DNA of 15,281 bases from Podochytrium sp. JEL0797 (Eukaryota; Chytridiomycota; Chytridiomycetes; Chytridiales; Chytriomycetaceae): contig JADGJG010000626.1 of the NCBI GenBank assembly GCA_027596195.1, forward strand, positions 1-15,281. The letters run 5' to 3'. The translations under genes were made by a program, and so were the position numbers. The notes under the pieces are model-generated. The model was given only the letters and a program-made list of their open reading frames with translations. It was not told the origin of the DNA and ran no database searches. Position 1 is the first letter of the stretch; every line of letters starts with the position of its first letter. This document shows positions 8,227-15,281 of the stretch, piece after piece.

Positions 8227-11200
8227 ATGTCACACTACCGCGGCAGCTCACGCGGCGGCGGACGAGGCGGACGCGGACGCGGCGGACACTTTGGACAGCG
8301 CGGCAACGAAGGCACCGTCGACTACGGCGCAGACGAGGGCCTCGCCATCGCAGGCCGCTACGGCGCACTGCGCGACACAAACAACGACGGCGGCGACTCG
8401 CTTTCGCAGCACTCGCAGCACCGCGGCGACACCCGCGCGCCCCAGCACCACCGCTCTTCCACAAATCCCTACGGCGGCGGCTCGCGCGGCGGCCGTGGCT
8501 CCAAAAACATGTCCTTGGTCAGAAGTGTTTCGGGCGCCGTCCTGGGCAACGAGCTGTCGGTGAGAGAGAGTCTCTAAGACCTGTCTCGCTGCCTAGCTAA
8601 CCTACCACCTTTTCTGTAGATCCTCGGATGGAGGGAAAAGAACCCAGACCCCGTCTCGCTTTTTGATTTCCTAAAGTCAAAGGTCGACTCTACAACAATC
8701 AACATCCTGACGGTGCGTTCTCTATCCATGTCCAATTCACACTAATGTGCATTCCAGCACCGCTTCGAGGGCGAACTCGTCATCATCAAACTCAAGTCTC
8801 CCATCGAAGTCTCCGCAGTCTGCAAACTGTCGGGAATCCGCTATGCCGGCGGCAAGGTGTGTGTCGTCTATCCGTCCAAAGTGATTCCAGAGAACATTCC
8901 CGATTGCCTGATTGTGTCCCCTTGTCTGTCGGTTCTGAAACACGCTATTTGCGGTCTCGCCCGATCAAACAACTGCCCAAACCCGAATTTCAACTTCTCT
9001 ATTCCCGACCCTCCTGTATATCCCAATTGATGAGCTTCCGCGTGCTTGATCGGTCATTGGAATTATTCACATTGCATTGACTCATCCATGTGGCGCGCAC
9101 CTCATGCTTCTCCACGATTCCATCTTCCCGCCAACTCCCACTGCCGCCGTTCAGTTCTAACCTTCCGAATCAAACCATCCTTCCCCCTCTCCCAAAAACT
9201 CATAAAACAGCTCATCATTAAAAGTCTGAACGTGTCTCCCGCATCCACCGAAAGCTCCGACACAGCCTCTATCACGCAACAACCCGGAGTCATCAACTTG
9301 CTCACGGAAGTCCTGCAATCGCGATACAATGCCGAAGGCAAATTCGTGAACCTCGACAGTCTCCCTGATGACCCGCGAATGCAGGCCAATGTGTCGTTGT
9401 CTGGATTCGGCAGTGATTCCGTCGAGACGGCCAAAATTGGGCCAGTGATTTGTAAACTGATTGGGCAGCTGTTCCCAGACGTGAGTTTATTTTTTGGTTG
9501 GACTTGTGAAATCTCGCGTGTTGGACCAAACTGACCCTTGCTCTCTCTCTCCTCTCACAGGTTCTCAGCATCAATTTCCAATCCAACAAACTATTATCCC
9601 TGAAGCCATTTGCGACTCTCTCCGTGTATTGCCCGTTTGTACAGAACCTGTCGTTCGAAAACAACATGCTGCAGGCCTACAGGGATGTGGAAGCGTTGGA
9701 GGGACACAAACTAAAAAATCTGAGAGAGGTTGTTTTTGGACGGAACCCCGTGTACGATCGTGAAGCCAAGAAGGGAGAAGCGGGGTTGACGGGATATCGA
9801 ACGTAATGAGTGTTTTATGTTCCAATTCCCCTTTTGGGCAAATTCCTAAATCCCTTTTTTTGCTTCTACAGGAAAATGAAGCAAATCTTCCCAACCATCA
9901 AGATTCTCGACATGATTCCGTTCGAGGAAGAAGTCGCACTTCCCGATTTCGGATTACCGTCTGTCGACGAACTGCCCGAAACAGAGAAAGGCTCGTTTAC
10001 AGATTCCGAAGTCACGGCCAATATGGTGCAAGCCTTCATTCCCAAGTAACCAAAAAAAATATCTGTTGCTCCCTTTTTGGGGTGTTGGTTGACCAAAACT
10101 TTCCTCTACAGGTTCTTTGGCTTGTTTGACACAAATCGTCCTGCACTCGCCGACATGTACACGGAAAACTCGCACTTTTCCGTTTCCGTGAACCCGAACC
10201 TGCGTCGAATCAGACCCGGCGGCGGCGGGAAGGGATCTGGACGCGAAATGTTTGACACGTGGTTCACAAACAACAGAAATCATCTCACATGCAAAGGTAA
10301 CCGCTCCCCCCCCCCCCTGCTCTCTCTCGCTCTCGAGTTTCAATCCACTCACCACGCACACACCCTCACAACTAGACGCGGGCAAAAGAGTCTCCCTCCT
10401 GGCCAAAGGCACGCAAGCAATCGACCACCTGTTTGGCAAACTTCCGCAAACCAAACACCCCATCAACGCGAGTTTTGAGAAGCAAATGTTTGCGGTGGAT
10501 GCGTATCAGCAGCAGATGGGGGATGGGGCTGTGGTGCTTGTGTTGACGATTCAGGGGGAGTTTAATGAAGGTAAAAACAATATCGGGAGTTTTTTGGGCG
10601 CGTGCATTTTTCTTAAGGGCTATTTTTAACGAAATGATTCTATGCATTAGTTCAAATTGCGAGAACCAAGTCGTTTACGCGGACTTTTGTGTTGATTCCT
10701 GCGGCGCCTGGAACCAAGTGAGTTTGTACCCCCCCCCCCCCCCATGCTTCCCTCCGACATTCATCTGATTGCACGCACACAACCAACAAAACAGAGCCTC
10801 CCAAAACGGATGGGACGTTGAAATCCTCAACGACATGCTCGTGATTCGATCGTGGGCCGCGGACCGCACGTGGTCTGACAAACCGCAGTCGCAGATTGGG
10901 GCGCAGCCTACACAGGGGCCGTTGATTGGGATCGCACATGGGGCGAAGCCGTTTGAGGCGGGGCAGATGGGTGGTGCTGGTGCGGGACCGTCTGGGGTGA
11001 ATGGGAGTAGTGGGACGGCGGCGGTGGGTGTTGTGGCGACGGCGGGTGCGTTGCCGAATGATGTGAATTTGTTGGTGGCGCTTAAGAATGCGCATGGATT
11101 GGTAAGGGGTTTTGTTATGGTTTACGTCATCTGTGTACGTGTAACTGATTGGCGGGGTTTTCACAGGACGACGCAAAACACAACATTGTGATTCAGTTGG

Positions 11201-11416
11201 CGCAAGCCACTGGGTTGAATTACCAGTTTGCAGCGCAGTGTTTGAATGAGGTTGGGTGGAATGGGGATGCTGCCATGAGTGCTTTCAATAGTGTCAGGGT
11301 GAGTGGTGTTTTTTTTGCTCACCTATCGCGTTTTTTTTGCTAATATCTTTTTCTTTGTTTCTCTCTCGGATTAGGGACAAATTCCTCCTGCTGCGTTCCA
11401 GTTCCAACCTCTTTAA
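8227..11416 (+). CDS. MEX67: mRNA export receptor Mex67/NXF1 (TAP) homolog, 12 exons
   Basis: Model: join(8227..8559, 8620..8712, 8758..8860, 9155..9480, 9561..9802, 9872..10045, 10112..10296, 10376..10570, 10651..10717, 10795..11101, 11167..11298, 11375..11416), 732 aa, phases all closing. Mex67 pairs with Mtr2/NXT1 and carries mRNPs through the nuclear pore. Domains in order: a Gly/Arg-rich (RGG) N-terminus to about residue 30; an RRM-like fold (TINILTHRFEGELVIIKL, SGIRYAGGK) about 108-175; a leucine-rich repeat domain (VLSINFQSNKLLSL, VQNLSFENNML, LREVVFGRNP) about 200-385; an NTF2-like domain (MVQAFIPKFFGLFD, SFTRTFVLIPA, WDVEILNDMLVIR) about 410-590; a Gly/Ala-rich linker; and a C-terminal UBA/TAP-C domain (TGLNYQFAAQCLNEVGWNGDAAMSAF, here split by no intron) 675-732. 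The intron 3 boundaries (8861..9154) are uncertain because that gap is far larger than the others. Start ATG follows an A-rich leader. Confidence 0.95.
10306..10317 (+). repeat. C12 run inside Mex67 intron 7
   Basis: Twelve C bases lie nine bases into the intron 10297..10375, whose remainder is CT-rich up to the acceptor ACTAG. The run adds to the pyrimidine content of the intron. Confidence 0.9.
10729..10743 (+). repeat. C15 run inside Mex67 intron 9
   Basis: Fifteen C bases lie 11 bases into the intron 10718..10794, between the GTGAGT donor and the downstream branch-point/acceptor part. Confidence 0.9.
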
Positions 11417-11480
11417 TTTTCTTGTCTCTTCTTTTTTTTCTGGTTGGAGTGTGTGTTTGTGGGTTTTTTTTTGCGTGGGG

Positions 11481-11486
11481 AATAAA
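11481..11486 (+). terminator. candidate polyadenylation signal AATAAA for Mex67
   Basis: AATAAA lies 65 bases past the Mex67 TAA, after a T-rich stretch. The next gene on this strand (paralog B) begins about 150 bases later, so the Mex67 3' end should form close to here. Confidence 0.45.
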
Positions 11487-11631
11487 ACATTATGGCTACT
11501 GGTAAATGGTAGGGGAAAGTAATTTAACTGAGTGTTCAGAATCGAAGAAGAAAAGGGTTTGAATCGGTATCGGCACGCTCTTTAATCAAAGATCTTTTAA
11601 AATCAATCAAAAAATCAATCAAAACTCGGAA

Positions 11632-12868
11632 ATGGTTTCGGGTTGGTTCCCCCCTTCTTGCCCCCCATTTGCCTCTAAAGCGAGCCTATTCTCACCTTTC
11701 TTAGATTCGGTCGAAAGCCTCCTCCGCGCATACGGTTTGTGTGCCTGTGCATTGTAATCTAAATTTTTTTAATCAATCGCCACCCCCCCCCCCCAATTTG
11801 ACAGACCGTGCCGCCGAATTCGTCGGCGAAAGGGCCGCCTGCGGTGGCGAACGCAAAGCCCCCCGGGCAAGGATCGCCTCCCTGACCCAGTTCCTCGCCG
11901 ACAACCAACTCGTCCTCCAAAAGGCCCACCGTACAACCCAAGAGTGCATCGACTCGAACGACACCTTTTCGTTCAACGAACGCACGGCTCGAAGACTCAA
12001 AATGGAGGCTGCCCAAGCCGCGGAACAGAACTTGACGGATCAAATGAATCGTTGCGCGGTGGATTTGGAACTCTGTCAGCGTCAGGTGGAGACGTTGAGA
12101 CCCCTCGTGGAAGGCCTGGATGAAAAGACGGCACAAGCCCAGTCACTCGCGTGTAGGATCTTTGCGTTGATTGCCGACAGGGAAGAAGAAAGACAAGGCA
12201 AACTGTTGGACAAGTGCATCAAATCCTTCCACCTCCTCTCTCTCGACGTCAAGAACCTCTCATTCGCCATCTCCAACACGGACCGCGCCGCCCACCTCGT
12301 GCAAAACCGCAGAGATACCATCACCGCAACAGAACACGACCAACACCTGACACAAATGGAAAACTCGTTCTTTGCGCTCCATTTTGTCGAACTCGCGAAA
12401 TCCGCGTGGCCAAATTCGCGAGACGTTTCGTTCTCGTTGGACCTCGAATCCACATGTTCAGGGGTTCATCTCAGGGAACGCGTCTCGAAACGCATTGGGT
12501 ACGTGAAAACGCATGTGAAAGAGTTGCAATCGTTTCTCGCGCAGGAGCGGTTGGATTTGAACACGCGGTTTCGTGCTATGGGGGAGACGTTGGTGGAGGT
12601 GGCCGAAAAGACGCGTGTGGTTCGATACAGGTTGTTGCAAACGCGGATTGTGCCGCTTGGGATTGCGGAGGCGGATGTAGTCGAGAGAGGGTTTGTGAGT
12701 CTGTTTCCGATCGATGCGAAATTGTTGGGGGAGTGGCCGAGTTTGGGGAAAGGGATGACGGAGGAAAGGCAGGTGGCGGTAGCGGTGGGGCAGGTTGGGG
12801 TTGATTTGGGGTTGGAGGATATGTTGGAGGAGCTTTCTGTTGATCCACCTGGTTATGACTTTGCATAA
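11632..12868 (+). CDS. coiled-coil protein of unknown family, paralog B
   Basis: The main exon is 11805..12868 (354 codons with TAA), opened by a GACAG acceptor matching that of paralog A. A likely first exon runs from the ATG at 11632 (MVSGWFPPSC..., DSVESLLRAYG) to a weak GTGC donor at 11741 or 11747. Either choice keeps frame and gives about 390 aa. The intervening 58-64 bp include a C12 run. From MEAAQ onward, A and B differ at 13 of the first 73 residues. Shared blocks: EERQ.KLLDKCI, FFALHFVELAK.AWPN.R, KRIGYVKTHV, LVEVAEKTRVVRYRLLQ, RGF.SLFP.DA.LL.EW, EE or DE before RQ/QQVAVAVGQ, and DPPGYDFA. Predicted soluble, helical and coiled-coil, with no catalytic motif I can name. It starts about 215 bp after the Mex67 stop and ends 43 bp from the convergent oxygenase stop. 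Alternatively a tiny 5' exon plus an intron ending at 11704 is possible. Confidence 0.72.
11783..11794 (+). repeat. C12 run in the paralog B intron
   Basis: Twelve C bases sit just before the CAATTTGACAG acceptor at 11804, in the place of a polypyrimidine tract. Paralog A has no such run at the equivalent place, so the run arose or was lost after the duplication. Confidence 0.9.
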
Positions 12869-12911
12869 ATTGTGGGGAAGAACATTTGGTGACACATTAA
12901 AGTTTCAATCT

Positions 12912-14148
12912 TTAATAACGCGACACAGACTCCCATTTCGCAGATATGTACTCCCCAAACGACACCTTCTTCAAATCCAACACCTCCGCTTTCCCCGCTA
13001 CTTTCCTCGCATCTTGCTGATTTTTGAACAAACTCAAATTCTTCAACCTCTCCACCACATCCCCCTCCCTCCCCTCCTCTCCACCCGCACCGCATTGATG
13101 CAAAAACTCAAAATCCCCAGGAACAATCGTATCATACGGCGGATAATAAAAAAACACAAGCGAAGTCCTCACCGAATCCACCGCATTCACAACGCGATGC
13201 AACGGCGAAACAACCCTCCCATTCGTAATCACAGACAAATAGTCCCCGCCATTCACGATAAAACAGTCCTTCTCGACTTGAACCGTTTTCCATGTCGTTT
13301 GTGGCGTGACGGTGGGTGTGTCGGCGATTTGGAGGCCCGGTTCTTTGCTGAGGATTAAGGTCAGGAAACCCCAGTCTGTGTGAGGGGAGGAGCCGATTCT
13401 GTCAATGTGTGGGATTGCGGGTTCGGACGCGTTGCCGGCGGTTGAATACGGGTAATATCGGAAGAGGCGCATGAGGGATACGGCGGCAGCGCTTTCGGCA
13501 TCTTGGATTGACGCGACGCAGTTTTCAAGGGCCTTGTTTTCACTCAGAGCAATGGCCTGAATATGAAATTAGGCAGCTAAAAGAAACCAAAATTTCATAC
13601 CAAACCGCGAGTGATTGCACGCGACACTGTGGAACAAACGGAATGATACCGCACCAATTCCTTCTTGTACTTTTCGTCAAGCGATTCGGGAAACACGTTT
13701 GGACCGAGCAACTTGTTTGGCGCAAAACTCGCGTGATTCTCCGATCCGAAAGAGAATCCTTCCTTGACTTCAAGCGCTTGGCCTCCGCTTTCGTCTCCTA
13801 AAATGCGGAGTTGGGTCAACGGGGGTACGGCAAAAACACGACGCAAAACGCACCCATCCCCAAGAAACCGCGCACAAATCCCCCGTTCTTGACAACACTC
13901 GCGCGCTTCTCGCAATCATCCACGGCAAACAGCTTATCGCATGTATTAAAGACGTCATCTTCCGTGGCACTGCGATGGCGGGCAACACGGCACTGGAACG
14001 CGCCAACCGAACTGAGCGCAGTGAGAATCAATTGCGATGCGGTAACCACCTCGGCAGAAGGTGGCTGCGTGCTTGTGGCTTCAAGATGCTCCACAATGGG
14101 GGTAACATCCACGATTGGAAGCTGAATCATGGAGAACGGCGTGGTCAT
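12912..14148 (-). CDS. 2-oxoglutarate/Fe(II)-dependent oxygenase (isopenicillin N synthase-like fold)
   Basis: Model: complement(12912..13556, 13601..13797, 13854..14148), 378 aa; introns of 56 and 44 bp, the latter with a CCTAAT branch point. The enzyme class uses Fe(II), O2 and 2-oxoglutarate to hydroxylate, desaturate or cyclise small molecules. The N-terminal DIOX_N part is visible as IQLPIVDVTPI, VGAFQC, GGFVRGFLGMG, VKEGFSFGSE and LLGPNVFPES. The catalytic jelly roll carries the iron triad H223-x-D225 in SPHTDWGFLTL and H284 in SPLHRVV, with R294-x-S296 (RTSLVFFYYP) as the 2-oxoglutarate clamp, so it should be an active 2OG enzyme and not an IPNS in the strict sense. Substrate cannot be read from sequence. 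Start is the ATG giving MTTPFSMIQLP just before the first beta strand. It lies downstream of the choline/ethanolamine kinase on the same strand and converges on paralog B. Confidence 0.92.
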
Positions 14149-14255
14149 TTTTGGTGGAAAAAAGTGCCGCATTCCTCCCTCCCCCTCCCTCCTCTTTGCC
14201 TGTCTTTCTCTTCTTCCGATTAAATCATCTATTATCACAAAAAAAGCAACAAAAA

Positions 14256-15154
14256 TCACAACGCCAAAAACTCCTCCTTCCTCCGAAAATACTCATCCAA
14301 CCTCAACTTGGAATACTCACAATAATCAAAATCCAAATCCGAAATCTCTGCCTGAACGAGACCCCAAATCGCCCACCCCAAATTCGCAGCAAGACTGTAC
14401 TTATTGGCCTCCGCATACAACTGCATCACGTCCGCGTCCGTCACGGGATGGTCCGGGCCGAGAGATTCAACAAGGTATTCGCGGAGGAAAGTTTTTTGAA
14501 ATTCGGGAGACGGGTAGAGATCCCATTCGCAGTCGAAGCCCGCGTGTTCGCAAAAGTGGTTGCCGAGGTCGAAGCCTCGGGGGTTGTAAGATCCATATTC
14601 GTAGTCGATGACTAATCGGGGACAATGTTAACGATGGAAGAGATGCGGGTGGCTCAAAGATAGGAGGGGGTGGCTTCAAGATGGAATGAGTCGTCGTTAT
14701 GTTTGACAAGAGCAAACGACCAAAGTTCAACCCCCCCACTTCCCCCGTCATTAGTCTAACTTACAATCAATCTTGTTGCTGGTGGCGTTATAAATGATAT
14801 TGTTGGGATTCACATCCCCATGGCTAAAGACGAGTGGAGAGTTGACCTTATCCAATTCGACTTCCAACCGTTTCAACTACACGGAAGAAAAAAAAAGTCG
14901 TGGGTCAAAACCCCCCTCCTCGTTCCCAAACAAAAAAACACAACAAACCTCCTTCTGCAACCGCTCAACCGTAATAAAACTACGCACACTCGCATCCACA
15001 CTCGAATTCGTAAACTGCTTCGGAACCTGATCCAACCACTGCTGATACGTCCGAAACAGTCTCGGCTTCGGTTCAATCAAATCCGTTGCATCCACCTTGT
15101 GCCATTTGGCCATGTGTCGCGCAACGAGGGCGGATTTTTCAGGGTGTCTGACGT
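14256..15154 (-). CDS. choline/ethanolamine kinase, C-terminal part (5' end beyond window)
   Basis: Visible exons: complement(14256..14611, 14765..14876, 14949..15154), 223 complete codons plus stop; the N-terminal half of the kinase lies past 15281. The enzyme phosphorylates ethanolamine or choline with ATP, the first step of the Kennedy pathway to PE or PC, in the cytosol. Family blocks in order: RHPEKSALVARHMAKWHKV, TVERLQKELKRLEVELDKV, the Brenner-type catalytic loop VFSHGDVNPNNIIYN (Asp as base, Asn as metal ligand), then KIDFIDYEYGSYNPRGFDLGNHF with the DYEY metal-binding Asp and the GFDLGNHF signature, ANKYSLAANLGWAIWGLVQ and a terminal FRRKEEFLAL. The join at 14765/14611 restores IDFIDYEYG, supporting the 153-bp intron. 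Choline versus ethanolamine preference is not decidable here. The acceptor at 15155 follows a sense-strand C run of about 19. Confidence 0.93.
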
Positions 15155-15196
15155 CTGCGTGGAGGGTGGGTGAGTAAGCAAACAATATTCGAAGGA

Positions 15197-15215
15197 GGGG
15201 GGGGGGGGGGGGGGG
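15197..15215. repeat. homopolymer G19 (C19 on the sense strand of the kinase gene)
   Basis: About 19 consecutive G bases lie upstream of the acceptor at 15155 of the minus-strand kinase gene, so in the transcript this is a C tract in an intron. I could not identify a convincing coding exon between this run and the window end at 15281. Confidence 0.85.
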
Positions 15216-15281
15216 ACAAAAAATCACCGGAAAGAGAATATGTGGACCACAAACACTATACAACCAAATATGAAGATGGAC

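Noticed and set aside
8090..8464. Arg-rich minus-strand frame opposite Mex67 exon 1
   Set aside because: It is the complement of the Gly/Arg-rich RGG codons. Mex67 is well supported on the other strand, and the Arg richness follows from the GC-rich codons.
10652..11176. 174-codon minus-strand frame opposite Mex67 exons 9-11
   Set aside because: The plus strand here carries the NTF2-like and linker parts of Mex67 with consistent splice phases. The minus frame is a shadow rich in Arg/His/Pro.
11741..11804. Continuous reading frame from the GTG at 11741 into paralog B
   Set aside because: It would need a GTG start and would encode a run of prolines from the C12 tract. The matching acceptor in paralog A argues that this is intron sequence.
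12458..12895. 145-codon minus-strand frame opposite paralog B
   Set aside because: It is the antisense of a conserved coding exon; its conservation with paralog A is explained by the sense frame.
1..15281. Prokaryotic or phage system, CRISPR array, or mobile element
   Set aside because: Genes have spliceosomal introns and the families are eukaryotic. I found no spaced direct repeats, transposase, integrase or terminal inverted repeats. The only large inverted repeat is the A/B gene pair.
15216..15281. Possible further exon of the choline/ethanolamine kinase
   Set aside because: A minus-strand frame is open here (VCGPHILFP...) but does not resemble the expected kinase segment before RHPEKSALVAR, so I did not include it.

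Overview
This window comes from a compact eukaryotic genome, most likely a fungus. An early-diverging, chytrid-like lineage is my inference and not proven. Genes are split by short introns, mostly 55-100 bp, with GTGAGT-type donors, CTAAC/CTAAT-like branch points and YAG acceptors. Intergenic gaps are mostly 40-360 bp. There are no tRNAs, rRNAs, CRISPR arrays or recognisable transposons. All exon joins below were worked out by eye from reading-frame continuity, splice motifs and protein-family similarity.

Layout. 1-98 is an almost pure C tract. 240-602 (-) may hold a small two-exon hypothetical gene. 713-1896 (-) is PNO1/DIM2, the KH-domain 40S ribosome assembly factor. 2252-3595 (+) is an unrecognised single-pass membrane protein with a proline-rich tail. 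3752-4881 (+) is a three-exon alpha/beta hydrolase. 4987-6266 (+) is a three-exon PAQR/Izh-type seven-helix receptor. 6413-6711 (-) is a decayed fragment of the family described next. 6757-8011 (-) is coiled-coil paralog A. 8227-11416 (+) is a twelve-exon mRNA export receptor, Mex67/NXF1. 11632-12868 (+) is coiled-coil paralog B. 12912-14148 (-) is a three-exon 2-oxoglutarate/Fe(II) oxygenase. 14256 to the window end (-) is the C-terminal half of a choline/ethanolamine kinase.

How the genes relate. Most are unrelated housekeeping or metabolic genes: ribosome assembly, mRNA export, phospholipid head-group phosphorylation, lipid signalling and hydrolysis. The striking feature is a local gene family I do not recognise. 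Two intact-looking paralogs of about 390 residues lie in inverted orientation on either side of Mex67, and a third, frameshifted C-terminal fragment lies just downstream of paralog A. The similarity of A and B runs into the 5' flank, so the duplicated unit carried its leader with it.
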